DNA of 32,771 bases from UBA7396 sp964527685 (GCA_964527685.1 CAZGOC010000007.1:1-32771), one strand, 5' to 3'. Shown: positions 25,480 through 32,771, numbered from the stretch's first letter. The notes: a model not told the origin generated them from the letters alone. Numbers and translations are program-made.

Positions 25480-26570
25480 CGGAGGGGCTGGTGCCACCAC
25501 GCCTGTGAGTCGTGGCGGTAGACTGAGGGAGCGATGCCCTTCACGGTGGAGGCGATGGCGCTGTAGTTCTTCACGAAGGTCTGGAGCGACTGACCGAAGC
25601 TGGCCATAGGCCCGGCGACGGCGGACCCATCGAAATCATTCGGCTTCAAGACAGGCCACGCCAGGTACCCCTTGACGTCAGCCATCGTTGCCGTCGAGAG
25701 CAAGCCGCGGGTGGCGTTGTATTCGCACGTGCGAGAGAACGGGCCTGTGTCGACGACGCGCTTGGCGCAGAGTGCCTTGCGGAAGGGAATCACGCGGTCG
25801 ATCTCAGCCTTCCTGTCGGCATGCTGCTCTTCGAGTTGGACGCTGGCACGTTCGGTAGCCGTGTTCAGGAAGTGGCATGTCCTGTCCGGGCCTACATCTG
25901 TGCGCACGTCCTCGTTCGGCAAAGAAAATGCGAGAGGGGCTCCATGCTTCTCGAGTTGCCGTATCAGCGCCGTTTTCTCGAACGTACTGAGTGCATCCTG
26001 AGCGGTCACAGCTTTCAGGCCACATCGCGAGATGACAAGCAATCCCTCGCCATCGCAGAGCTGACGGGAGATCTTCAGGACAGTCTGGATGCGGCGGTCG
26101 GAACGGCGGGGAGAGACCGCAGCGAGAAAATCGTCCTCAGAGAAATCCGAACTCGGCGCCGAGCCATCGAGCCCAACCGTGAGCGCGACCCGTTTGAGAG
26201 CTGTCCATGGGGCCGAGCGGACCTCACTCACCTCCAACCCGGGCACCGGATTGACCGCGATGGAATACATGCCGTTCTCCGCGCCGACACTCACGAATCT
26301 GTGCCTGGCCAGTGGGTCTGGCGCGGCAGGAAACGCTGAGGGCTGGATGCGCAACTCGCGAAGGAACGCGATGAGAGTGATCGGGCCAACAGCGGTGCGG
26401 AGTGTTGCGTAGAGGCGCAAAGCCGTAGCGGTCAGAAGGTTTGCAGACCACCATCGGAGGAAGCTCGCCACGTCGAGTCGTGATGAGTCAGGGACGACGA
26501 GGGTTTTCAAGTGCGAGGCGTTAGGCAAATGTTCAAACCCCTGACAGGTAGTGCGAATGGGCACACTCAT
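25480..26570 (-). pseudogene. Unrecognised gene truncated by the ISKra4-like element
   Basis: About 363 codons from ATG 26568-26570 are open down to the insertion element, after which the frame runs antisense through the transposase and is meaningless. I do not recognise the family. Visible features are a Leu/Ala-rich N-terminal part (FLRWWSANLLTATALRLYAT), a basic SPRRSDRRIQTVLK stretch, ISRCGLKAVTAQDALSTFEK, a charged helical EEQHADRKAEIDRV, and DVKGYLAWPVLKPNDF near the break. There is no signal peptide and no obvious motif of a nuclease, helicase or methylase. The C-terminus is missing. Confidence 0.55.
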
Positions 26571-27170
26571 ATCCTCTCACACACTCATGGTAGTCGTCAA
26601 GCAGATCACTAGATATCCACTGGCACGATCCGATTGCATCAGGAAGTTGAGTGTCCTGGGTTGGGCGAAATGCATGTCGGAGGGAGGGCACGTGTGTGCT
26701 TCAGGCTGTCAGAGGGAGCGAGGCGAGCGCAGCGAGCCGGTTAGTCTGCCGGAGAGGTGCTATGTGTGTGCTCTGAGGCGAGCGAAGCGAGCCTGTAGCC
26801 TGCCGGAGAGACGCTCTAAGCCTCACACCCAGGGCGAGCGCAGCGAGCCCGGTTAGGCTGTCGGAGAGATGCTATGTATGTGCTCTGAGGCGAGCGAAGC
26901 GAGCCTGTAGGCTGTCGGAGGGACGCATTGCAGTGTTTGACTGCATTCCCAAAGAGCTTCTCTATGAGGAACCCCCCTTAAGGGGGTTCCGAGGAGAGAA
27001 GCGTTAATACTTAATAGATCTTTGGGAATGCAGATATTCTTAGGTCCGACAGCCTAACCGGCTCGTTGCGCTCGCCTCATGCCGCAGGCTTGAAGCACCC
27101 TGAGGTGCCCTCCGACAGCCTAACCGGCTCGCTGCGCTCGCCTCTCCGACAGCAAAAAATCTTCGCGCAG
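26571..27170. repeat. Block of nested inverted repeats and palindromic GGCGAGCG units
   Basis: No gene is seen here. Four direct copies of a 17-nt near-palindrome, GGCGAGCGMAGCGAGCC, start at 26722, 26777, 26833 and 26889. Two inverted copies follow at 27060 and 27126. Most copies are accompanied by GGTTAGGCTGTCGGAGAG-like tails. Between the direct and inverted groups lies a compact hairpin centred near 26979. The whole block behaves as a large inverted-repeat array ending just before the promoter of the small winged-helix gene. Confidence 0.8.
26941..27033. repeat. 93-bp nested hairpin element
   Basis: Three perfect arms are nested. The outer arm is CTGCATTCCCAAAGA at 26941-26955 with its complement at 27019-27033 (15 bp). 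The middle arm is GCTTCTCT at 26956-26963 with 26995-27002 (8 bp). The inner arm is GGAACCCCC at 26968-26976 with 26982-26990 (9 bp) and a 5-nt loop. Further out, AGGCTGTCGGA (26909-26919) pairs with 27045-27055. There is no T-run next to it, so it is not an ordinary terminator. It could be a MITE, a cruciform origin-type site or a structured RNA. Confidence 0.8.
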
Positions 27171-27199
27171 TTGACACGTACATCACGCTCAGGTAGTCT
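27171..27199 (+). promoter_or_regulatory. Promoter for the small winged-helix gene
   Basis: TTGACA (27171-27176) is followed after 17 bases by TAGTCT (27194-27199). The predicted 5' leader of roughly 120 nt contains a perfect 8-bp hairpin, GCTCGCTG at 27222-27229 and CAGCGAGC at 27238-27245. Confidence 0.55.
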
Positions 27200-27325
27200 G
27201 GTTACAGAACAAGTCACAGGGGCTCGCTGGGAGGCTACAGCGAGCAGGCAGTGATGCGCAGGGTTTGTGTGGCGACTCGACCGCTCCTGCCACCCTGGGA
27301 CGGCTCTCACCAGACAGGAAGTACC

Positions 27326-27568
27326 ATGAGCAATCCGACAGTTTTCGTTCACCCCACCTGCGACATCGAAGACCTGCGCATCTCCGCCGGCTGGAAGTCA
27401 CGACTCAACGCAAACGAACGCACCGTGTACGAGACCATCGCAAAAGTCGCCCGTGGAGAGCTCACCGACACACGCTTCAAGTCCCTCGCCCAATCTGCAC
27501 ACCTGAGTATCAACGCCTTCCGCCAGGGCCTCGACGGGCTCCAGGCGCACGGCTTGGTACACTTCTAG
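27326..27568 (+). CDS. Small winged-helix/HTH protein
   Basis: The 80-residue protein starts at ATG 27326, seven bases after AGGAAG. ANERTVYETIAKVARGEL followed by RFKSLAQSAHLSINAFRQGL and DGLQAHGLVHF has the layout of a replication-initiator-like or regulator-like winged helix, with the recognition helix around INAFRQGL. It ends directly after the third helix, so it may be a truncated gene whose wing was lost where the AT-rich patch begins. A hairpin (ATGCGATC at 27584-27591, GATCGCAT at 27602-27609) follows the stop. Whether it acts on the palindrome block upstream is unknown. Confidence 0.6.
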   Translation: MSNPTVFVHPTCDIEDLRISAGWKSRLNANERTVYETIAKVARGELTDTRFKSLAQSAHLSINAFRQGLDGLQAHGLVHF

Positions 27569-27663
27569 ATATGGCTTATCGTGATGCGATCTCGAGGGTA
27601 CGATCGCATACTCCACTTGCTGCAGAGGCCGTGATTGTCAAGTGTCTAAAAGATACTCTCATA

Positions 27664-27945
27664 CTACTTATCATTCTTAGTATTTTTGAACCAGAGATAG
27701 AGTGTATCACCAGATTTGCGGACTTCCAGACCTTCACTTTTATGTCGAGATCTCCACTGAATTATTGTCTTATAAATACGTATTAGTGCTTCCTTATCTT
27801 CGCTTGTAACCTTGATAATACCTGTTGGAGAAGCCTTAGTCTTTCTAATTAGTTGATGTACTGTACTATCTCTATGAGCTAGAGATATCTTATCTGGTAC
27901 TTTATCGACAACTTCGACTGTAATATTATCTAACTCATCTCCCAT
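27664..27945 (-). CDS. Small protein of an unrecognised family, member 1 (AT-rich)
   Basis: The call is 93 aa from ATG 27943-27945. The frame is open upstream, but the upstream part is not shared with the relatives. It shares with 30448-30777 and 32314-32700 an N-terminal V-D-x-x-P motif (VEVVDKVPD), a middle TGIIKVTSED, and the core LIRIYKTIIQWRSRHK followed by GLEVRKSGDTLYLW. The fold appears to be alpha-beta, with a basic helix around QWRSRHK that could contact nucleic acid. The base composition is far more AT-rich than the surroundings, which suggests acquisition from a different source than the two GC-rich relatives. Function is unknown. Confidence 0.7.
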   Translation of the reverse strand: MGDELDNITVEVVDKVPDKISLAHRDSTVHQLIRKTKASPTGIIKVTSEDKEALIRIYKTIIQWRSRHKSEGLEVRKSGDTLYLWFKNTKNDK

Positions 27946-28346
27946 GGCGCGAGAATAACACATCAATGCTAGGATGTCACCCACCAGACACAACATCAGA
28001 GGTGGCTCGGTGCATTCTAACAGATAACACGTATATCCCACCGGTTCACCTCGCTCGCCACGCTCGATCAGGCCCATGAGTTCGAGTGCTGATTCAGAGC
28101 GCTTGTGACAGATGGCGAGCATGCCAGTTCGGCCACGGGAACGTGGTCTTACGAACTCACGCCTACCCAGGTCTGGCTACGTGGGCACGCTGATGAAAGT
28201 GCCTGCATGCTCGAGTGGCACGGTCAACAGTGGCAGCGACGTTCCCGGTCAGCCATATCCGAGTGTGCCTTCCTTGCTGGAAAACCCGCACTGAACAGGG
28301 TGCAGTGCGGGCCCGTGCGACTCCCTCGCCTTTGAGGGGAGGCAAA
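27946..28346. other. Stretch without a convincing gene
   Basis: No ORF here has recognisable content. It contains a diverged member of the GGCGAGCG palindrome family at about 28039-28062 (inverted sense, reading CACCTCGCTCGCC), a perfect 9-bp hairpin at 28285-28293/28303-28311 (CCCGCACTG and complement), and the left target duplication of the IS5 element at its end. AT content falls from left to right. Confidence 0.5.
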
Positions 28347-28350
28347 TTAG

Positions 28351-29618
28351 GGATTCGCTGATTAATTCACCCCTCGGTACCTGCCAGAGCAGAGCGGGCG
28401 GAGTGGCAGGGCAGCGAGGGTGCGTAGGACGGGCCGGCAGCGGGTGAGCAGGTAGACTACGCACATGAAGGAAATGCAGCCGAGCTTCACCGATGCCGAG
28501 TATGGGATGCGCCGCCGGGTAACCCGCCGGGAGACATTTCTGACGATGATGGACGAGGTCATCCCGTGGACCGAGTGGCTGGGGTTGATCGAGCCGCACT
28601 ACTTCAAGGGCGAGCGGGGCCGCAAGCCAAGAGCGCTCGAAACGATGCTGCGCATGTACCTGCTGCAGGTCTGGTTCTCACTCTCCGACGAGGGGGTCGA
28701 AGAAGCGATCTACGATTCCCACGCGATGCGCCGGTTCATGCGCCTGGACTTCAGCGTCGAACAGACGCCGGATGCAACCACCTTGCTGCACTTTCGTCAC
28801 CTCCTGGAGGAGCAGCAGCTCGGGAAGGCCCTGTTCGAGGCACAGAACCGGCTCTTCGAGGCGAACGGGTGGGTGATGCGGGGCGGCAGTGTGGTCGACG
28901 CGACGATCATCGCCGCACCCAGTTCGACCAGGAACCGCGAGGGGAAACGGGACCCGGAGATGCACCAGACCCGCAAGGGCAAGCAGTGGCATTTCGGAAT
29001 GAAAGCGCACATCGGGGCAGATGCGGGGACGGGCTACGTGCACACGGTGACGGCAACCGCGGCGAACGTCCACGACCTGGACCAGGCGGGAGCGCTGGTG
29101 CGTGAAGACGATCGCCTCGTCTACGCCGATGCCGGCTACCAGGGCATCGAGAAGCGGGCCGCTCTCAGGGCCGATGACCACCTTTCGACCGTGGAGTTCC
29201 GGGTCGCACCCCGCAAGGGCATCCTCAAACAGATGACCGCTCATGACCGGGCCATCGAATCTCGCAAAGCGGCGGTGCGCGCCCTCGTCGAGCACCCTTT
29301 TCTCATCGTGAAACGTGACTTCGGGTTCCGAAAGACCCGCTACCGGGGCATCGCCAAGAACCTCAACCTGCTCCACGTCGCGTTCGCCTCGGCGAACCTG
29401 CTGATGAGAGCCCGGGCACAGGCGCTCATGGCGGCCGGCTGAGTCAGAGGCCGGGCGAAAGCCTGCTCAAAACCACAAAAATGCCCACGAAACAGGGCCA
29501 ACTGCCCCACGCGTGGCCAAAATCCACCGGCCACGGGGCACCTGATGCCCACCAGCGGCCACAACTACCACGCCGCCATCGCCCTCGGCGTCCATGAGCG
29601 CCAATGATCAGTGAATCC
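28351..29618 (+). mobile_element. Intact IS5-group insertion sequence with TTAG target duplication
   Basis: Terminal inverted repeats are GGATTCGCTGATTAAT on the left and GGATTCACTGATCATT (complement) on the right. They are flanked by TTAG at 28347-28350 and TTAG at 29619-29622, matching the 4-bp YTAR target duplication of IS5-group elements. The length is 1268 bp with one uninterrupted transposase, which suggests a recent and possibly active insertion. Confidence 0.9.
28465..29442 (+). CDS. IS5-family transposase
   Basis: This 325-residue DDE transposase is complete. The N-terminal part has MQPSFTDAEYGMRRR and GRKPRALETMLRMYLLQ. The catalytic residues are in VVDATIIAAPSS, VYADAGYQGIEKR and a late Glu in ALVEHPFLIVKRDFGF, followed by KTRYRGIAKNLNLLH. 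The length and blocks match the IS5 group. It sits alone between intact terminal repeats. Confidence 0.95.
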   Translation: MKEMQPSFTDAEYGMRRRVTRRETFLTMMDEVIPWTEWLGLIEPHYFKGERGRKPRALETMLRMYLLQVWFSLSDEGVEEAIYDSHAMRRFMRLDFSVEQTPDATTLLHFRHLLEEQQLGKALFEAQNRLFEANGWVMRGGSVVDATIIAAPSSTRNREGKRDPEMHQTRKGKQWHFGMKAHIGADAGTGYVHTVTATAANVHDLDQAGALVREDDRLVYADAGYQGIEKRAALRADDHLSTVEFRVAPRKGILKQMTAHDRAIESRKAAVRALVEHPFLIVKRDFGFRKTRYRGIAKNLNLLHVAFASANLLMRARAQALMAAG

Positions 29619-29622
29619 TTAG

Positions 29623-30376
29623 GCGTTACTCCGGATTCCTCCAACTGAAACCGATCAGCACGGTGGCATCGCGTGTGGAGCCGCACATGCTCCAGTGGCC
29701 AGAATCCAGACGTCGCCCTCGGATGGATCGCCGTTCGGAAGCAAGGGTCGCTTTCCGGTGCGGCACTGGCGGGGACCAGGACGGTGAGATGTTCCCAGGG
29801 TCAGGCGTGTGCGTCGGCGAGGGCGTTGGCACATATGGCGCGATCCCGGAGCGTCCAGGCCCCGCCGTGTTCGTGTTGCGTGCACCAGCAGTGGCCGCTG
29901 GTCCGGGCAAGTTCTCGGGACATGCCAGGTTGGTCGAGCCCTTCAGAGGAGGCCTTGAGTGATTTGGTATATCGCTTCTGGCGCCGGCCCAGTACTGCTC
30001 CGATATCCTGAAAGCACGCGGATGTGGTGAATCACGGTGTGATGGGACTACGGTCGGCAACAGGGTAGTCGCTGGTCGGGCTGGTGCAGGTCGCCAGAGG
30101 CGATAGCGGGACCTTTTGCGCGACTGCAAGCGAGCGGCGCGAGTGCGAGTGTCCGAGTTAGTGTGTCCCCTGAGGCGGAAATCCGAGGTTGCGAAACCAG
30201 CTACATCTTAGAGTAATCACGCCTGCCTGCCCTGAAATTATTCAATCCTCTTAGCAGCCGATCGCTTTGTAGCCCACTGAGATAGCGGCGATCTTGCATG
30301 GTGATTCAGAACATACAGTGATGGACTTAACGTTAGTTTGGTGTTAAGGATCATATGGGATTCTAACAGGATTCAG
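29623..30376. other. Mostly non-coding stretch right of the IS5 element
   Basis: I see no gene of normal size. The left part is GC-rich and has long open frames on both strands without recognisable content. The part from about 30180 is AT-rich. A 40-codon minus-strand ORF is listed separately. A short GCGAGCGGCGCGAG stretch near 30129 weakly recalls the palindromic units at 26722-27142. Confidence 0.4.
29801..29923 (-). CDS. Possible 40-residue Cys/His-containing mini-protein
   Basis: ATG 29921-29923 opens a short frame reading MSRELARTSGHCWCTQHEHG, then a segment ending RAICANALADAHA. The clustered Cys and His residues could bind a metal ion. The ending resembles short phage-type or element-encoded proteins I have seen in related genomes, but the match is from memory. 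No good ribosome-binding site is visible. This is a weak call. Confidence 0.25.
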   Translation of the reverse strand: MSRELARTSGHCWCTQHEHGGAWTLRDRAICANALADAHA

Positions 30377-30404
30377 TTGACAGGAGATCGCGTTGCGATA
30401 TAAC
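30377..30404 (+). promoter_or_regulatory. Near-consensus sigma-70-type promoter
   Basis: TTGACA (30377-30382) and TATAAC (30399-30404) are separated by 16 bases in an AT-rich setting, and point at the small gene beginning at 30448. Confidence 0.7.
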
Positions 30405-30447
30405 ATAAATATAAATGAGAGATCGAAGAGGAGTCAGACAACAACAC

Positions 30448-30777
30448 GTGAGTCAGTACAAGTTTGAAGCCGTCGATAGTATCCCCGAGAGCGCATTTGA
30501 GAGCACGCGGGCCAGTGTGGTGCGTTCCGTCCTGAAGGACCTGAACAAGGCGCCCACTGGCATCATTGCACTAACCGAGCAATCAGACGCGGCGCTCAAC
30601 CGTCTCTACAAGTCGCTCATCCAGTGGCGCTCGCGCCACAAGACACTTGGGCTCGGAATCAGGAAGTGTGGCGGCGTAGTGTACGTCTGGTGGAAGAACC
30701 GTGATGAAGCGGCCTACTCGAAACCTGCTGCGAGCAACATGGGCAGCGAGACCATGCGAAGCACTTCGGTCTTCTAG
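30448..30777 (+). CDS. Small protein of an unrecognised family, member 2
   Basis: The call is 109 aa from GTG 30448. An in-frame ATG at 30415 has no ribosome-binding site and would add 11 residues absent from the relatives, while GAGGAG lies 14 bases before the GTG, rather far. The protein begins SQYKFEAVDSIPES, then APTGIIALTEQSD, and the core LNRLYKSLIQWRSRHK followed by GLGIRKCGGVVYVWWKNR. It has its own strong promoter (30377-30404) and terminator (30845-30876), so it is a single-gene unit. Function is unknown. The basic core suggests nucleic-acid or nucleoprotein binding, which is inference. Confidence 0.75.
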   Translation: MSQYKFEAVDSIPESAFESTRASVVRSVLKDLNKAPTGIIALTEQSDAALNRLYKSLIQWRSRHKTLGLGIRKCGGVVYVWWKNRDEAAYSKPAASNMGSETMRSTSVF

Positions 30778-30844
30778 TACAAACGGAGAGCTGGGAAAGT
30801 TCTCCAGAAGCGTCGCTTGGCCGTTCTCGCTACGAGAGAAGGAA

Positions 30845-30876
30845 GGGGCACCGGGTTCGACCAGTGCCCCTTTTTT
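30845..30876 (+). terminator. Rho-independent terminator
   Basis: GGGGCAC (30845-30851) pairs with GTGCCCC (30864-30870) and is followed by six T (30871-30876). It ends the unit of the small gene at 30448-30777. Confidence 0.9.
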
Positions 30877-30976
30877 CATGCCACAGCACCCGCCGTCCGG
30901 GTGCGACCGCTAGTGAAGTGCTAGGAGCCTGCCGGTGTAGTAGCACATAGGGTATAGGCTAATGACCATTTGAGTT

Positions 30977-31970
30977 ATGAGGCCATATCGCGCGTACACG
31001 CCGGACCAGGCGTTCCTCCTGCCACCATCGCTGAGTGACCTCCTCTTACTGGAAGGTAGGGATTCTCGGTGCTCTCCTTGCGGGGGGTACTCGCAGAGCT
31101 GGACCTGGGAGCGTTTCACGAGGGGTATCGCTGCAAGCGGGGCCAGCACCCTATCACCCACCCGGCGCTGATGGTGGGTATCTACTTCTGTGGGGCGATG
31201 CGCCGCGTTTACTCCTCGCGCAAGCGGTCAGACGCCTGTCACCGGATATGGGCTTCATCGTTCTGACCGGTGGGGCCAGGCCAGACCACCACACCATCTG
31301 CGAGTTCCGCCAGCGCTTCACGGCCGAGATTGCAGGGCTCTTCGGCCAGGCCCTGCGTCTCTATCAGGAGGCCGGGCTCGCACGGCTCGGCCACGTCAGC
31401 CTGGACGGGACAAAGCTGCGGGCAAGCGCTTCGAAACACAAGGCGATGAGCTACGGGCGGATGCTGAGCAAAGAGGAGGTGCTGGAGGCGGAGTTACGGC
31501 GGCTCCTCGAGGAAGGGATGCGCGAGGACGAGGAAGAGGATGCCGAGTACGGTCCGGACGACGACGGCTGGAGCATGAGCGAAGAGGCTGGCATGGTCGC
31601 TGCCAGGCTCAAGACGATCAGGGTGGTGAAGGCCCAGCTCGAGGTGGAGGCGCGGGAGAAGGCTGAGGCGACCGGCAGGGACCCTGCCACAGCAGAAGCC
31701 CCAGGCAGAATCCGGGCGAACTTCACCGACCCGGACTCCAGGATCATGAAGACCCCGGACGGCTTCCAGCAGTGCTACAACGCCCAGGCGGCTGTCGATG
31801 CAGCGAGCCAAGTGATCGTCGCCTGCGAGGTCTCGGCCGCACCACCTGATGTGCAGCGCCTCAGGCCGATGCTCAGCCAGACCATTGCTGGCAATGGGAA
31901 GCCTCCATTGGAGCCTTCCGCCGATGCCGGATATACCTCCGAAGCCGACTTCGTGGCCCTTAACGGGGCC
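30977..31970 (+). pseudogene. Decayed IS1182-like transposase
   Basis: The N-terminus MRPYRAYTPDQAFLLPPSLS starts at 30977 in one frame. ELDLGAFHEGYRCKRGQ continues from about 31090 in a second frame, and the rest runs in a third (TGGARPDHHTICEFRQRF, HVSLDGTKLRASASKHK, NFTDPDSRIMKTPDGFQQ, CYNAQAAVDAASQ, SADAGYTSEADF). At least two small indels therefore break the first 100 codons. After SEADFVAL the frame leaves the transposase and joins a helicase fragment, so the C-terminal catalytic part is gone. It cannot be active. Confidence 0.85.
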
Positions 31971-32225
31971 AGGAACGTCTCAATCTGGACGGCCTCCCAA
32001 TCCAACCGCATTTCCCTTGGTAGGTCGGTCATCGGCATGGAGCATATCGCTGACTCGTGGGACAAAGCGAAAATCGCGGACTACATCATCGGCTTGGCTC
32101 ACAGTGATGAGGACATCGAGCAAGGCCTTACGAACCTCGTCTTCGCGAAGGTTCGAAATAGCGACACGCCAGATCCCATCAAGATGGCCACAGACTTCAG
32201 CCGGGGCCGGATTGTCGAGGGTTGA
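31965..32225 (+). pseudogene. C-terminal fragment of a DnaB-like helicase fused to the transposase remnant
   Basis: The last 85 or so residues of the frame (VSIWTASQSNR, then EHIADSWDKAKIADYIIGLA, LVFAKVRNSDT, MATDFSRGRIVE) look like the end of a RecA-fold replicative helicase of phage or plasmid type, in which WTASQxNR and the ADS/AES-KAxxADxxIALA segment are usual. The Walker motifs are absent. The stop at 32223-32225 is probably the native one, and member 3 of the small family follows 88 bp later, so both may descend from one phage-like or plasmid-like unit. Confidence 0.6.
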
Positions 32226-32313
32226 TCGACGGAGCGTGGCAGAACTCGGCGAAGAGGCCTCCACCACGCTCACCTCTAACGGCTCACACATCACCTGATA
32301 TACACTTGCTCAC

Positions 32314-32700
32314 ATGGCAGCAAGTCAAATCTCGCTCGATGAGTTCAACGTCTCCGAGATCGACAGCCTTCCTCGAGGTTTGCCGGCAAGGGGCAAGCCT
32401 TCTATCGCAAACGAGATACATGAGCAGCTGCTTGCCTCCAAGACCCGCATGCTGCGGATCGAGGCCGACTCCCAGAAGCTTCGGCGGTTGTACGGGACGT
32501 TGGTCCAGTGGAGGACCAGGCACCAGGACGTGGGGCTCGAGCTCAGAATCCGCGACGGGGCTCTCTATGTGTGGCTCTCGACGGCAAGAGCAGCGACGCT
32601 GCTGACGGACCGACCAGAATCCGTGACGGTCGAAAACGCAGGGCCTCCGAAGGACCCGGCACGGACACAGAGGAGAAGCCGCCTCGCGGTTCTTCCGTAA
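32314..32700 (+). CDS. Small protein of an unrecognised family, member 3
   Basis: This 128-residue protein from ATG 32314 shares with the other two members an N-terminal VSEIDSLPRG, a middle MLRIEADSQ, and the core LRRLYGTLVQWRTRHQ followed by GLELRIRDGALYVWL. It has an extra Pro/Arg-rich tail of about 30 residues. It is the most diverged member. It is GC-rich and lies directly downstream of the helicase fragment. Function is unknown. Confidence 0.7.
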   Translation: MAASQISLDEFNVSEIDSLPRGLPARGKPSIANEIHEQLLASKTRMLRIEADSQKLRRLYGTLVQWRTRHQDVGLELRIRDGALYVWLSTARAATLLTDRPESVTVENAGPPKDPARTQRRSRLAVLP

Positions 32701-32753
32701 ATGCTGCGCGCCGGTGGCTAGTGTAGTGTCTCTTAAGTAGAGTTATCTGTAGA

Positions 32754-32771
32754 CTCTCTCCATGGAGAGAG
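32754..32771. repeat. 18-bp perfect palindrome at the window's right edge
   Basis: CTCTCTCCATGGAGAGAG is its own reverse complement and forms the last 18 bases. The flank TAGTGTCTCTTAAGTAGAG could be the end of another element, but nothing more can be seen. Confidence 0.5.

Noticed and set aside
26941..27033. Hairpin as an intrinsic terminator
   Set aside because: No T-run follows on either strand and the arms are nested over 93 bp.
26551..27352. ORFs reading RGERSEPV-like repeats on both strands
   Set aside because: They are translations of the palindromic GGCGAGCG units and end randomly.
29626..30129. 167-codon minus frame and overlapping + frames right of the IS5 element
   Set aside because: They are Pro/Arg-rich shadow composition with no ribosome-binding site or motif.

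Overview
This window reads as a high-GC bacterial chromosome segment whose left half is one CRISPR-Cas locus and whose right half is a mobile, heavily scarred defence and accessory island. GTG and TTG starts, at least one apparently leaderless promoter and the mix of transposase families would suit a Thermomicrobia-like Chloroflexota or an actinobacterium. That assignment is inference with low confidence, because no rRNA or tRNA is present.

Region 1 (about 38-8182) is a type I-E CRISPR array with 133 consensus repeats of 28 nt, plus a degenerate repeat at its left (leader-distal) end. It holds 133 spacers, almost all 33 nt. It is transcribed leftward from a 35-bp gap next to cas2. Region 2 (8218-17457, all minus strand) is a complete I-E gene set, in transcription order cas3, cse1, cse2, cas7e, cas5e, cas6e, cas1, cas2. 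cse1 to cas2 are tightly coupled. cas3 is separated from cse1 by 509 bp that contain a perfect 13-bp inverted repeat, and another perfect inverted repeat lies just upstream of cas3. Cascade (Cse1, Cse2, Cas7, Cas5, Cas6e) processes crRNA and binds target DNA, Cas3 degrades it, and Cas1-Cas2 adds spacers at the cas2-proximal end. Features inside the array support an AAG-type PAM.

Region 3 (17600-25479) carries an IS5-like transposase remnant fused to a truncated exported-protein gene, a lipoprotein, a chimeric ORF joining a RelE/UvrD-type helicase front half to a serine-hydrolase back half, an AAA ATPase with an apparently leaderless promoter, a small HTH protein, two near-identical VapBC-type modules flanking a fused scrap of a type III-like restriction-modification system, and an ISKra4-like element with a +1 frame break.

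Region 4 (25480-32771) holds an unrecognised gene cut by the ISKra4-like element, a block of nested inverted repeats built on GGCGAGCGMAGCGAGCC palindromes, a small winged-helix gene, an AT-rich patch, an intact IS5-group element with TTAG target duplications, a decayed IS1182-like transposase fused to the tail of a DnaB-like helicase, and three divergent members of one small unrecognised protein family sharing a QWRSRHK-like core. Several in-frame joins of unrelated half-genes suggest the island has been reshaped by deletions as well as insertions. The three-member small-protein family and the nested palindrome block are the best candidates for something undescribed.
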